A stretch of 64,000 nucleotides of DNA from UBA2330 sp035443185 (GCA_035443185.1 DAORRV010000001.1:43993-107992); one strand, 5' to 3'; shown: positions 44,144-53,675, counted from the stretch's first letter. Notes: generated from the letters alone by a model not told the origin. Program-made: numbers and translations.

Positions 44144-45088
44144 ATGATGTCTGATCTGAAAATTTTTGCCGGTAGGTTTTCAAATAATCTCGGCAAGAAA
44201 ATTGCTGCAAGCCTGAAGATGCCACTTGGCAAGTGTTCGATACGGACATTTTCTGATGGAGAGATCTGGGTAAAGTATAATGAAAATATCAGAGGCTCTG
44301 ATGTTTTCATTGTTCAATCCACTATGCCTCCTGCAGATAATCTGATGGAACTTCTGATCATGATAGACGCTGCTAAAAGAGCATCAGCAAGAAGAGTCAA
44401 TGCAGTCATTCCATATTTTGGATATGCGCGTCAGGACAGGAAGGATCAGCCGAGAGTATCTATAACAGCAAAGCTCGTTGCAAATCTCATTACTAAAGCC
44501 GGCGCAGACAGGGTGATCACAATGGATCTTCATGCTGCTCAGCTTCAGGGTTTTTTTGATATACCTGTGGACCATCTTTACGGATCTGCCGTCTTTATGA
44601 ATAAATTAAGAAAACTTAAAATACCAAATCTTGCAATCGTTTCTCCCGACGTTGGAGGGATCAAGATGGCCAGAGCTTATGCAAAAAGACTTCATGCGGA
44701 TTTAATTGTTATTGATAAACGCAGACCAAAACCTAATGTCGCTGAAGTAATGGATATAATCGGAGATGTTGGAGGAAAGAATATTATTATTATAGATGAC
44801 CTTATTGATACCGGTGGAACTTTCGTTAATGCTGTAAATGCGCTGAAAGCAGAAGGAGCAAAAGATATTTATGGCGGATGTACTCATGCTGTATTCTCAG
44901 GAGAATCACTTGACCATATAAATAAATCTCCTCTGAAAAAACTTTACGTAGCTGATACTCTTCCAATGTCACATACATCAAAAAAGATAGAAGTAGTTTC
45001 CGTTGCGGAAATTTTTGGAAAATCCATTTATCGTACAAATAAAAATCAGTCGATCAGTTCACTTTTTGATGTCGATAAAGCTTTGTAA
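44144..45088 (+). CDS. prs: Ribose-phosphate pyrophosphokinase
   Basis: The 314-residue protein is a standard PRPP synthetase: FAGRFSNNLGKKIA, FSDGEIWVKYNENIRGSDVFIVQS, the ATP loop RQDRKDQPRVSITAKLVANL, the catalytic MDLHAAQLQGFFDIPVDHLY and the PRPP loop IIIDDLIDTGGT. It makes PRPP for nucleotide, His and Trp synthesis in the cytoplasm. A second Met follows the first, so the start may be one codon later. It is divergent from the A-B operon. Confidence 0.96.
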   Translation: MMSDLKIFAGRFSNNLGKKIAASLKMPLGKCSIRTFSDGEIWVKYNENIRGSDVFIVQSTMPPADNLMELLIMIDAAKRASARRVNAVIPYFGYARQDRKDQPRVSITAKLVANLITKAGADRVITMDLHAAQLQGFFDIPVDHLYGSAVFMNKLRKLKIPNLAIVSPDVGGIKMARAYAKRLHADLIVIDKRRPKPNVAEVMDIIGDVGGKNIIIIDDLIDTGGTFVNAVNALKAEGAKDIYGGCTHAVFSGESLDHINKSPLKKLYVADTLPMSHTSKKIEVVSVAEIFGKSIYRTNKNQSISSLFDVDKAL

Positions 45089-45172
45089 ATTGAATTGAAA
45101 GCAACATCTCTTATCCCTATTTTCCCTGAAATTAATTTAACCAAACTAATAAGTAAAACTTAAAAATATAAA

Positions 45173-46558
45173 ATGAGTGTAGATATAGTAATGCCGAAAA
45201 TGGGCGAATCTATTATGGAAGGAACGATCTTAAAATGGCATAAAAAGCCGGGTGACAATGTAGATGTAGATGAAACTATTCTTGAGATTTCCACAGACAA
45301 AGTCGATACGGAAGTCCCTTCTCCCGAAGCAGGAGTTGTTTCGGAGATTTTATTCAAGGAAGGAGATGTAGTAGAAGTCGGCAAAGTCATTGCCCGTCTG
45401 GGTTCTAACGGCGCAGCAACTTCCGAATCCGAAAAAGCCGAAACTAAATCTTCTGAAACCTCTGAAGTTAAAGAAGAAAAATCTGAACCTGTTCCGGAAA
45501 TGAAGTCTGAAAAACCCGAAGCTGCATCTCCACAGACTACTGAAACACAAAAGATCATTACAGGCAGCGGCAGCAAATTTTATTCTCCGCTTGTTCTGAA
45601 CATTGCTCAGGTAGAAGGTATTGGAATGTCAGAACTTGAAAACATTTCGGGTACAGGAATAGATGGCAGAGTTTCTAAAAAAGATATTCTTGCATATCTG
45701 AAAGACCGCACTTCAGCACCGGCTGCTGAGTCACCAAAGAAATCAGTGGAAATAAATTTAGATAATAAAGATACCAAAGAAACCAAGCCGGCTGCAGCTC
45801 CTGAAAGAAAGATTGAAGTACCTCAACCGAAAATTGATTATAACGAAGAAGGTCTGTCTGTAATGGAGTTTGATAATGTCAGACAAAAAATGGCTGAGCA
45901 CATGATCAATTCTGTCAGGATATCTCCGCATGTGCAGGCAGTTGCAGAATGTGATCTCACAAATGTAGATAAGGTCAGAGCAAAAATGAAAAATGAATTT
46001 GTTGAAAAAGAAGGATTTAATCTTACCTACATGCCTTTCATTTGTGAGGCTGTGATCAAAGCATTAAAAGATTTTCCGTTAATAAATTCGATCATAGATG
46101 ATTCTTCAGTTCCGTACAAAGCAATTACAAGAAATTCCATAAACCTCGGAATCGCCGTAGCAATGGATAACGGCGGACTGATAGTTCCTGTAATTCATAA
46201 CTCTGACGGAATGAATCTTATAGGTATTGCAAGAAGTCTGAACGATCTTGCCAAACGTGCGAGGATAAAAAAACTGACACTGAATGAAATTCAGGGCGGT
46301 ACTTTTTCGATTACGAATTTTGGTGTGTTTGGAAATGATATCGGAATTCCGATCATCAATCAGCCTCAGGTTGCGATACTCGGACTCGGAGCAATTAAAA
46401 AAAGACCTGTAGTGGTGGAGACAGAAGAAGGTGATTTCATAGTTCCGAGAAAGACAATGTTCATAACACTTTCATTTGATCACAGACTTGTGGATGGTGC
46501 GCTCGGCGGAATGTTTGTAATGAAGATCGCACATTATCTGAATTCATATAAACTTTAA
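45173..46558 (+). CDS. 2-oxoacid dehydrogenase E2 (dihydrolipoyl acyltransferase)
   Basis: The 461-residue protein has one N-terminal lipoyl domain with the lipoylated Lys in ISTDKVDTEV and a Ser/Glu/Pro-rich linker. An E3-binding domain follows (YSPLVLNIAQVEGI, GTGIDGRVSKKDIL), then the catalytic acyltransferase domain with the active-site His in SFDHRLVDGALGG. It transfers acyl groups to CoA in a pyruvate, 2-oxoglutarate or branched-chain complex. Which one cannot be told from this gene alone, since no E1 or E3 gene is adjacent. A clear terminator follows. Confidence 0.93.
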   Translation: MSVDIVMPKMGESIMEGTILKWHKKPGDNVDVDETILEISTDKVDTEVPSPEAGVVSEILFKEGDVVEVGKVIARLGSNGAATSESEKAETKSSETSEVKEEKSEPVPEMKSEKPEAASPQTTETQKIITGSGSKFYSPLVLNIAQVEGIGMSELENISGTGIDGRVSKKDILAYLKDRTSAPAAESPKKSVEINLDNKDTKETKPAAAPERKIEVPQPKIDYNEEGLSVMEFDNVRQKMAEHMINSVRISPHVQAVAECDLTNVDKVRAKMKNEFVEKEGFNLTYMPFICEAVIKALKDFPLINSIIDDSSVPYKAITRNSINLGIAVAMDNGGLIVPVIHNSDGMNLIGIARSLNDLAKRARIKKLTLNEIQGGTFSITNFGVFGNDIGIPIINQPQVAILGLGAIKKRPVVVETEEGDFIVPRKTMFITLSFDHRLVDGALGGMFVMKIAHYLNSYKL

Positions 46559-46578
46559 CAAAGAAAATTAAGTTAATC

Positions 46579-46607
46579 AAAAGGGAATAAAACTTTTATT
46601 CCCTTTT
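46579..46607 (+). terminator. Rho-independent terminator after the E2 gene
   Basis: AAAAGGGAATAAAA and TTTTATTCCCTTTT are perfect 14-base arms with a single loop base, so a few inner pairs must open. A T-rich run follows. Confidence 0.85.
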
Positions 46608-46629
46608 CCTTTATACATCAAATTTAATT

Positions 46630-48378
46630 ATGAATAAAATACTCTTAATAATTTTACTGACCTTTTCTTCGGTCAATATCTTTTCTCAGGAGACTGCTGA
46701 TACAAAGTACTGGATAATTTTTAATGACAAAGGAGATTTTAAATCTGATATCGTTATCACCCCAGGCAGTAAAGCTTATGATGCAGGGATGGAGCTGCTC
46801 ACTGAAAGAGCTGTTCAGAGAAGATTAAAAGTCCTTAGTGAGGAAAACTTGATTGATTATGCAGATCTGCCTGTAGAAAATTCTTATATTCAGGAAATAA
46901 AAAATAACGGCATTGAAGTGATCGCAGTCTCCCGATGGCTGAACGGTATAAGTGCATATATGACAGAGGCTGAAGTAAAAAAAATAAAAGGACTGGATTT
47001 TGTAGATCATCTCGGATATGTGAAGACTCTTGTAAATCAGGAATTTGAAGTTGTTAATGAATATATTGAATCAGAAATTTCTGATTCATCATATAAATTA
47101 GATTATGGAAAATCTTTAAAGCAAATGGAAATGGTGAACGTACCGAAAGTTCATGACATGTATATAAACGGAAAAGGCGTTATGATAGCAAGTTTTGATG
47201 ACGGTTTTGACTGGAAAAATCATGAGAGTCTTATGAGTCTGAATATTATAGAAGAGTATGATTTTGTAAATAAAGATCCTAATACATTTGCTGAGAAGAA
47301 TCAAAAGTATGAAGATTCAAAAAACCAAGGTTCACATGGTACATCGACAGTATCTACTATGAGCGGTTTTAAAGAAGGAAGGTTGATTGGTCCGGCATTT
47401 GGCTCGGATCTGCTTCTTGCGAAAACAGAATATGTTGAATCTGAAACACCAATGGAAGAAGACTTCTGGCTGGAAGCGACAGAATGGGCTGAAGCAAAAG
47501 GTGTTGACATTATTACTAGTTCATTGATCTATAAAACTTATGATGCTCCCTACAATAAAAATTCTTATACATATGAGGAACTTGACGGGAATACTGCAAT
47601 CATAACAAATGCGGCAGATCGGGCAGCCTACCTTGGAGTTGTTGTTTGCCAGTCAATGGGAAATTATTTTCAGACAAAAGAACCGTCACTTGGATCTGCT
47701 GCCGATGCCGACTCAATTATTTCCATTGGAGCGGTCACATATTCAGGTGATCCTGCAAGCTTTACATCCAATGGTCCTACCAGCGACGGCAGGATCAAAC
47801 CGGACGTCGTAGCACCCGGTGTAAATGTTTATTCAGCAAAGGTCAAAGAAATTTCAGGAAATAATAGTACATATGAATTTGTAAGCGGTACGTCTTTCTC
47901 TACTCCTATTACTGCAGGTATTTGTGCTTTGATACTTTCAGCACATCCGGAACTCACACCTATCCAGGTGAGAGATGCTCTCAGAAATACAGCATCACAA
48001 TCTGATAATCCGGATAATGTTCTTGGTTGGGGAAATGTAAATGCTTATGACGCTTTGCTTTATTTCGGAATGGCATGGAGCAATGAATTTCAAATTGAAA
48101 AACCTGAAAGTGATAAAATAATTATATCTACATATCTTGCTTCAAAAGATATTATTGATCCGAATTCAGTTACAATGCATTATAGCTTTGACAACGGTAA
48201 ATCCTACAGCTCTATGACCATGGATCTTTCTGAAGTGATGGATGCTGAAACTAACTCAGGTAAATATTCAGCGCAACTGAATCTTGACAAAAACATGGAC
48301 GACTTTAAAGTTTATTTTAGTGCTGAAGATAATTCAGGGAAAAGATCTGAATTCCCAAAGGTAAGTTCGGCTAATTAA
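46630..48378 (+). CDS. Exported S8 subtilisin-like protease without T9SS tail
   Basis: The 582-residue protein has a signal peptide (to about NIFSQ) and a propeptide-like N-terminal part (about residues 21-160). The subtilase triad is Asp in FDDGFDW (near 191), His in GSHGTSTVS (near 236) and Ser in GTSFSTPITAG (near 421). A short beta-rich C-terminal segment (YSFDNGKSYSSM) ends ...FPKVSSAN with no sorting domain. It may therefore stay in the periplasm or be released another way, unlike the T9SS subtilase at 11.3 kb. Confidence 0.9.
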   Translation: MNKILLIILLTFSSVNIFSQETADTKYWIIFNDKGDFKSDIVITPGSKAYDAGMELLTERAVQRRLKVLSEENLIDYADLPVENSYIQEIKNNGIEVIAVSRWLNGISAYMTEAEVKKIKGLDFVDHLGYVKTLVNQEFEVVNEYIESEISDSSYKLDYGKSLKQMEMVNVPKVHDMYINGKGVMIASFDDGFDWKNHESLMSLNIIEEYDFVNKDPNTFAEKNQKYEDSKNQGSHGTSTVSTMSGFKEGRLIGPAFGSDLLLAKTEYVESETPMEEDFWLEATEWAEAKGVDIITSSLIYKTYDAPYNKNSYTYEELDGNTAIITNAADRAAYLGVVVCQSMGNYFQTKEPSLGSAADADSIISIGAVTYSGDPASFTSNGPTSDGRIKPDVVAPGVNVYSAKVKEISGNNSTYEFVSGTSFSTPITAGICALILSAHPELTPIQVRDALRNTASQSDNPDNVLGWGNVNAYDALLYFGMAWSNEFQIEKPESDKIIISTYLASKDIIDPNSVTMHYSFDNGKSYSSMTMDLSEVMDAETNSGKYSAQLNLDKNMDDFKVYFSAEDNSGKRSEFPKVSSAN

Positions 48379-48415
48379 AATTTTTTAAGAACTATATTAA
48401 TAAAAACATATATTA

Positions 48416-48451
48416 TCCGCAGAGTAACGTGTTTTTCGGACTCAGCAGGAA
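48416..48451. repeat. Hairpin repeat (GAGT..ACGTG..GGACTC family), copy 1
   Basis: TCCGCAGAGTAACGTG continues TTTTTCGGACTC. It aligns with the stretch at 48577-48612 over 36 bases with about eight differences. GAGT and ACTC form a potential stem. It lies in the 312-base gap after the subtilase gene. Confidence 0.65.
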
Positions 48452-48576
48452 CATTTTTTTTTAGATCAATAAATAAAAATTCCGAACTCAGTTTATCTGA
48501 TCCCGGATTTTTTAATGTTCATATCCAAACTTTCCAAAAGCAAAAAATTTAATCAAACTTCAAATTTATTATCGTC

Positions 48577-48612
48577 TCCGCTGAGTCACGTGCTCTTCGG
48601 ACTCTACGGAAA
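48577..48612. repeat. Hairpin repeat (GAGT..ACGTG..GGACTC family), copy 2
   Basis: TCCGCTGAGTCACGTG continues CTCTTCGGACTC and TACGGA. TCCG pairs with CGGA and GAGTC with GACTC. It is 161 bases from copy 1 in the same orientation. Confidence 0.65.
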
Positions 48613-48647
48613 GATTAAGTCTTATCGGGATTTATTATCAGCCATTT

Positions 48648-48690
48648 AAGCTTTGTACCTTCGAGGCAAATCCAACTTTTTAAACAGAAG
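48648..48690. repeat. Possible degraded half of the MITE-like element
   Basis: GCTTTGTACCTTCGAGGCAA and the following ATCCAA resemble the right half of the 27.5 kb element (ACTTTGAGTCTTGGAGGTAA, ATCCAA), ending next to the gmhA stop. The similarity is imperfect. Confidence 0.35.
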
Positions 48691-49281
48691 CTACTTTTCG
48701 TATAATTCTCTCTCGGTGACTTCACATAAAATATGTCCAACGGTAATGTGCCCTTCCTGAATCCTCTGAGTATTTTCAGAAGGTATGACAATTGAAATAT
48801 CGCAGACTTCTTTAAGTTTGCCCCCGTTATTTTTTCCGAGAAGCCCTATGACCTTCATATTTTTTTCCTTTGCTTTTGAAACTGCTTTCAGAATATTTGG
48901 TGAGTTTCCGCTTGTGGAAATACAGATCAGTACGTCACCGTCATTCCCAAGTCCCTCTATATTTCGGGCGAATACATTTTCAAATCCAATATCATTTCCG
49001 CCGGCAGTTAGATTTGAAGTGTCAGTAGTCAGTGCAATAGCGGCAATAGCGGGTCTGTCCAGGTCATGAGAAAGTCTGATCATAAATTCTGTAGCGAGAT
49101 GCTGACAGTCTGCTGCGCTGCCACCGTTTCCGCAGAGCAGTATCTTCTTTCCATCCTTCACTGACTTAACAAGGAGATCAGAAGCATCGCAGATTGTTTC
49201 GTAACATTTCTCTGCGATCATATTTTTTACCTCAGCACTTTCGCTGAGCGAAGTTGTGATGAATTCTTTTCTGTTAAACAT
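48691..49281 (-). CDS. gmhA: Phosphoheptose isomerase
   Basis: The 196-residue SIS-domain protein has the GmhA signature: LLCGNGGSAADCQHLATEFMIR, the sugar-phosphate loop ICISTSGNSPNILKA and the C-terminal QRIQEGHITVGHILCE. It converts sedoheptulose 7-phosphate to D-glycero-D-manno-heptose 7-phosphate, the first step to ADP-heptose for the LPS core. The gene begins 6 bases after waaA and is the last of the long ribosomal-LPS run. Confidence 0.94.
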   Translation of the reverse strand: MFNRKEFITTSLSESAEVKNMIAEKCYETICDASDLLVKSVKDGKKILLCGNGGSAADCQHLATEFMIRLSHDLDRPAIAAIALTTDTSNLTAGGNDIGFENVFARNIEGLGNDGDVLICISTSGNSPNILKAVSKAKEKNMKVIGLLGKNNGGKLKEVCDISIVIPSENTQRIQEGHITVGHILCEVTERELYEK

Positions 49282-49287
49282 ATTCTT

Positions 49288-50568
49288 TTATGTAATTTGA
49301 TTTACAATCTTTTCAGCAATTCCGCTGGAGTTTTCAAAAACTAATCTGCATTTTTCACCGGTCTCATCTCTTAATTCTTTATTTGTCAAAAACTCTCTGA
49401 ACACCCGATAAAATTGTTTTGTATCTTTAATCACAATACCGCAGCCTTTTTCTATCAGGATCTCATCTTCATCTGAATTTTTTATTTTATTGGAAAATAA
49501 GATCGGCATATTAAATATAGCAGGTTCGAGTATATTATGAAGTCCCGTTTTAAATCCTCCTCCGACATAGCTCAGATATGCAATGCCGTATAGCTTTGAC
49601 AAAATTCCTATCCTGTCCACAATGATCAGATTTTCACCGTTGAATTTCCCAATATCACTAAGCCGGATGTATCTTAAATTTTCATATTTTTGAGAAATTA
49701 TTTTTTCTATTGCAGAGATCTTGGTTTCTTTTGGCTCATGCGGGACGAGTACAGTCAACAGATCTTTTTCAAAACTTAATGATTTATCTAATGCAGGCAG
49801 TATTATGTCTTCATCATCTTTCCATGCACTTCCCATTACAAATACTTTCCTGCCGTTAATCACTGACGGCGGAATGACATCTTCAGTGTTTGAATTAATT
49901 TTTACAGACTGAAGTACTCTTTCAAATTTTGAATCACCAATTTTTACTATCTTGGTATTTTCATCTTTTAGCTTTTCACTGTAATTTTTTTCATCAAAAT
50001 CATCAATGACAAATGCAGTATCTATCATTCCATAAAGATTTTTCTTAAATGAACTGATGACGGGAATACTCCAAGTCGAATCATTTTCATCATAGCGGGC
50101 ATTTGCAAGCACCCTCTTAATTCCTCTTTTACCAGATTCATTCAAAATATTATACCAAAGATCATACCTCATAAATATAAGAATATTGGGATTTATAAGA
50201 TCAAGAAATTTTTTCTGATTAGAAATGGAATCAAGAGGTATATAAGTCTTTATCACATTATCTGAAATTATCTTTGCATTATTAAAACCTGAAGGTGAAA
50301 AAAATGAGATTACAACATTGTAATTCTTTTTGGTGAATTCATCTGCGAGCGGGATTGCCTGTTGATATTCACCTAATGAAGATGAATGTATGATAACCGT
50401 TTTATTGTTTTTTAAATGAGAAAGAGATCTGCTCAAATCATTGAACAAACCTCTTCTTTCTTTTAAACCTTGTCTAACTTTTGAATTGAAAACCGAATAT
50501 AATTTGAAGAACAACCAAATTAACGGAATACCAAATAAGTTATAAACTATAAACCAGAATTTTTTCAT
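49288..50568 (-). CDS. waaA: 3-deoxy-D-manno-octulosonate (Kdo) transferase
   Basis: The 426-residue protein is a GT30 enzyme: one N-terminal membrane anchor, VIIHSSSLGEYQQAIPLADEF, a central VFVMGSAWKDDEDII, the nucleotide-sugar site LSYVGGGFKTGLHNILEPAIFNMPILF and a closing KIVNQI. It attaches Kdo to lipid A at the inner face of the cytoplasmic membrane. It lies 12 bases after frr and 6 before gmhA. The family's SxGE motif is present as SLGE. Confidence 0.93.
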   Translation of the reverse strand: MKKFWFIVYNLFGIPLIWLFFKLYSVFNSKVRQGLKERRGLFNDLSRSLSHLKNNKTVIIHSSSLGEYQQAIPLADEFTKKNYNVVISFFSPSGFNNAKIISDNVIKTYIPLDSISNQKKFLDLINPNILIFMRYDLWYNILNESGKRGIKRVLANARYDENDSTWSIPVISSFKKNLYGMIDTAFVIDDFDEKNYSEKLKDENTKIVKIGDSKFERVLQSVKINSNTEDVIPPSVINGRKVFVMGSAWKDDEDIILPALDKSLSFEKDLLTVLVPHEPKETKISAIEKIISQKYENLRYIRLSDIGKFNGENLIIVDRIGILSKLYGIAYLSYVGGGFKTGLHNILEPAIFNMPILFSNKIKNSDEDEILIEKGCGIVIKDTKQFYRVFREFLTNKELRDETGEKCRLVFENSSGIAEKIVNQIT

Positions 50569-50580
50569 GGTACGGGAAAT

Positions 50581-51138
50581 TTAGACTTCCATGATCTCTT
50601 TCTCTTTCACAACAAGTAAATTGTCGATGTCTTTTGTAAAGCTGTCTGTTAATTTCTGTATTTCATTTTCACCATGCTTTCTTTCATCTTCGGAAAAATG
50701 ATCTTCCTTTTCAGCCTTCTTTAATTCTTCTATGCCATCTCTTCTGATATTTCTGATAGAGATCTTACCTTCTTCACCGAATTTCTTAACAAGCTTTACA
50801 ATCTCTTTTCTTCTTTCTTCATTCAAAGCCGGAATAGGGATTCTGATCAGGTTTCCGTCATTGGCAGGATTCAAACCAAGATTGGCTGCAATAATAGCTT
50901 TTTCAATAAGTGAAATTGCAGTCTTATCCCATGCCTGTACAGTAATAGTATGATAATCAGGCGTACTGACATTTCCTAATTGATTCAGAGCTGTCGGAGT
51001 ACCATAATAATCCACTTTGATACCGTCTAATAAATTTGTTGTAGCTTTTCCGGTTCTGATCTTTACCATTTCCAAACGAACATGCTCTACTGCTTTGTCC
51101 ATCAGATCAGATGTGTTTTTTAAAATATCTTTTATCAT
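50581..51138 (-). CDS. frr: Ribosome recycling factor
   Basis: The 185-residue protein has normal RRF length and sequence: VRLEMVKIRTGKATTNLLDGIKVDYYGT, QAWDKTAISLIEKAI, NPANDGNLIRIPIPALNEERRKE, ISIRNIRRD. With EF-G it splits the post-termination ribosome. It is co-transcribed with pyrH as in most bacteria (38 bases apart). Confidence 0.97.
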   Translation of the reverse strand: MIKDILKNTSDLMDKAVEHVRLEMVKIRTGKATTNLLDGIKVDYYGTPTALNQLGNVSTPDYHTITVQAWDKTAISLIEKAIIAANLGLNPANDGNLIRIPIPALNEERRKEIVKLVKKFGEEGKISIRNIRRDGIEELKKAEKEDHFSEDERKHGENEIQKLTDSFTKDIDNLLVVKEKEIMEV

Positions 51139-51176
51139 AATATTAATTGAATTAAAATATTATTAAAAATTTCTGT

Positions 51177-51899
51177 TTAGCAAACTAATGTTCCAATGTC
51201 TTTACCCATTACAAGTTTCTTAAGATTTCCTTTAATGTTCATATTGAAAACTTTTATCGGTAATGAATTTTCCTGACATAAAGTAATTGCAGTCAGATCC
51301 ATAATTCTCAGATCTTTTTCAAGAACTTCCAGATATGATAATTTTTTATACATTATAGCTTTGTCATTCTTTTCAGGATCCGAATCATAAACGCCGTTTA
51401 CTCTTGTACCTTTTATAATAACATCTGCCTTGATCTCAATAGCTCTGAGCGCTGCTGCAGTATCTGTAGTAAAATACGGACTTCCGGTTCCTGCAGAAAA
51501 AATCACGACACGCTTCTTTTCAATGTGTCTGACAGCTCTTCTGAGAATGAAAGGTTCGGCGATCTCATCCATTTTAATTGCTGACTGAACTCTCGTGAAG
51601 ATACCTTTTTTTTCAAGTGCATTCTGAATAGCAAGCGCATTAATTACAGTCGCAAGCATTCCCATCTGATCACCTGTCTCTCTGTCCACTCCCTGCTCAT
51701 GAGCAGATAAGCCTCTGAAAATATTTCCTCCTCCAATTACAATACCGATCTCAATTTTCAACTTTGAAATGCTTAAAACTTCTTCAGCTATTGCCTCAAG
51801 TACATCAGAATCTATTCCATAACTATGCCTTCCCATCAGGGATTCACCGCTAAGCTTAAGTAAAATTCTTGTGTATTTTGGAGTCATATATTTTTTCAA
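51177..51899 (-). CDS. pyrH: UMP kinase
   Basis: The 240-residue protein has RILLKLSGESLMG, GIVIGGGNIFRG, RETGDQMGMLATVINALA and FSAGTGSPYFTTDTAAALRA, the amino-acid-kinase fold signature of bacterial UMP kinase. It phosphorylates UMP to UDP. It begins 3 bases after tsf. Confidence 0.97.
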   Translation of the reverse strand: MKKYMTPKYTRILLKLSGESLMGRHSYGIDSDVLEAIAEEVLSISKLKIEIGIVIGGGNIFRGLSAHEQGVDRETGDQMGMLATVINALAIQNALEKKGIFTRVQSAIKMDEIAEPFILRRAVRHIEKKRVVIFSAGTGSPYFTTDTAAALRAIEIKADVIIKGTRVNGVYDSDPEKNDKAIMYKKLSYLEVLEKDLRIMDLTAITLCQENSLPIKVFNMNIKGNLKKLVMGKDIGTLVC

Positions 51900-51902
51900 A
51901 AA

Positions 51903-52766
51903 TTATTTGGTTTCTTCGCCAAGCTGAAATCTTACTATGCTGACTATCTCTAAACTGTTATCGTTTGCTTTATTAAATTCTGCGATCAGGTTTTTTATTG
52001 ATTTACCAGATTCATTTATATATTCCTGTTCCAGAAGACAGTTTTCCTGAAAATATCTTTCGATTTTATTATTGACAATTGTCTGTGCTATATTATCAGG
52101 TTTGTTTTCATTCTTTGCCTGCGAAAGATAAATTTCTCTTTCCTTTTCTATAAGATCCTTATCAATGTCCTCACGGTTTACAGCCATAGGGTTCATTGCA
52201 ACTATCTGCATAGCAATATTTTTTCCAAGTTTATCTGCATCTTCATTATATGTACCTTTAAGTCCGATCAATGAACCGAGCTTACTGCCAAAATGTATAT
52301 AGCCGGTAACGAATCCTTCAGGAACATTAATTATTTTTGCTCTTTTAAATTCTGTTCTTTCTCCGACCTTACCCATTATTTCACTTAGCTTATCTTTTAA
52401 AGTAAGACCTTCACTTGTTTTTGAAGAGAGTATTACTTCAAGATCTTCTGAGTTTACACTCAAAGTCACTGCTGCAATAGATTCTGCGAAATTTTGAAAC
52501 TCATCGCCTTTTGATACAAAGTCAGTTTCACAATTGACTTCAATTATAGCACCTGTCTTATGGTCATCGGATATCTTTAATTTTACTGCACCTTCGTTAG
52601 TGATCTTATCAGCTCTTTTGACAGCCATAGCTGCACCTTTTTTTCTCAGCAATTCTATAGCTTTTGAAATCTCACCTTCGGCTTCTTCAAGTGCTTTTTT
52701 ACAGTCATTGATTCCGGCACCTGTCTTATTTCTTAATTCTTTTATTAGATCTAATGTAATCTCCAT
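51903..52766 (-). CDS. tsf: Translation elongation factor Ts
   Basis: The 287-residue protein has the TDF helix region at the N-terminus (LIKELRNKTGAGINDCKKALEEA), the core IIEVNCETDFVSKGDEF, and the coiled-coil or dimer segment in the C-terminal half (CLLEQEYINESGKSIKNLI). It recycles EF-Tu by nucleotide exchange. It follows rpsB by 30 bases. Confidence 0.97.
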   Translation of the reverse strand: MEITLDLIKELRNKTGAGINDCKKALEEAEGEISKAIELLRKKGAAMAVKRADKITNEGAVKLKISDDHKTGAIIEVNCETDFVSKGDEFQNFAESIAAVTLSVNSEDLEVILSSKTSEGLTLKDKLSEIMGKVGERTEFKRAKIINVPEGFVTGYIHFGSKLGSLIGLKGTYNEDADKLGKNIAMQIVAMNPMAVNREDIDKDLIEKEREIYLSQAKNENKPDNIAQTIVNNKIERYFQENCLLEQEYINESGKSIKNLIAEFNKANDNSLEIVSIVRFQLGEETK

Positions 52767-52796
52767 TGTAGTAATTGAATTTGTTTTTAATAAATA

Positions 52797-53537
52797 TTAT
52801 CTCTTTTCTAATTTTTCTTTCATCTCTTCAGATTCGTCTTCAGCTTTTATCTTTGCAACCTGAGTACCGACTATTGCTGCATCTGCAATTGCTTTTGTGA
52901 TGATCTGAATTGATTTTACAGCATCATCATTAGCCGGGATCGGATAATCCACAAGATCAGGATCACAGTTTGTATCGACTATTGCGTATACAGGAATGTT
53001 CAGCTTTCTTGCTTCACTTATTGCAATATGCTCTTTTTTAATATCGACTACAAAGATCGCTCCCGGAAGTTTGGTCATACTTACAATTCCGTTAAGAACT
53101 TTTTCAAGCTTCTCTTTATCTCTCGATAATATAAGTCTTTCCTTTTTTACAAACTGATCGATGGTACCGTCTGTCTCCATCTTTTGAATATTTGTAAGCT
53201 TCTTAATACTTTTTCTTACAGTATTGAAATTGGTCAACATACCGCCGAGCCATCTTTCGCAGACATAAAACGATCCGCTTCTTTCAGCTTCGTCTTTGAT
53301 GATCTGTTTGGCTTGCTTTTTTGTACCAATGAAAAGAACTTTCTTTCCGTCGGTTGAAATTTTTGAGATCGAGTTACATGCTTCGATAAGAAGTTCTAAA
53401 GTCTTCTTAAGATCAATTATATGGATACCGTTTCTTTCCATAAAAATGTATTTCTTCATTTTCGGATCCCATCTTCTTGTAAGATGTCCGAAATGCGATC
53501 CTGCGAGTAACAGATCTTCGATTTGTACTTGTGTCAA
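52797..53537 (-). CDS. rpsB: 30S ribosomal protein S2
   Basis: The 246-residue protein has the S2 landmarks: LLLAGSHFGHLTRRWDPKMKKYIF, FIGTKKQAKQIIKDEA, ERWLGGMLTNFNTVRKSI, PVYAIVDTNCDPDLVDYPIPANDDA. A strong ribosome site (AGGAGG) precedes the ATG. It opens the rpsB-tsf-pyrH-frr part of the run, behind a 299-base leader that contains a terminator. Confidence 0.97.
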   Translation of the reverse strand: MTQVQIEDLLLAGSHFGHLTRRWDPKMKKYIFMERNGIHIIDLKKTLELLIEACNSISKISTDGKKVLFIGTKKQAKQIIKDEAERSGSFYVCERWLGGMLTNFNTVRKSIKKLTNIQKMETDGTIDQFVKKERLILSRDKEKLEKVLNGIVSMTKLPGAIFVVDIKKEHIAISEARKLNIPVYAIVDTNCDPDLVDYPIPANDDAVKSIQIITKAIADAAIVGTQVAKIKAEDESEEMKEKLEKR

Positions 53538-53675
53538 GATTAATCCTCCTGGGGTTTAAAAAAGTCAGGTCAGAGTTGTTTGAAATTAAGTGTACTGAAA
53601 ATAATTGTCTCCTGTGAGAAGATCTTATAATGAAATATTCATTAATTTTTTCAGTTCTTAAATTCCTTCAAAAAA

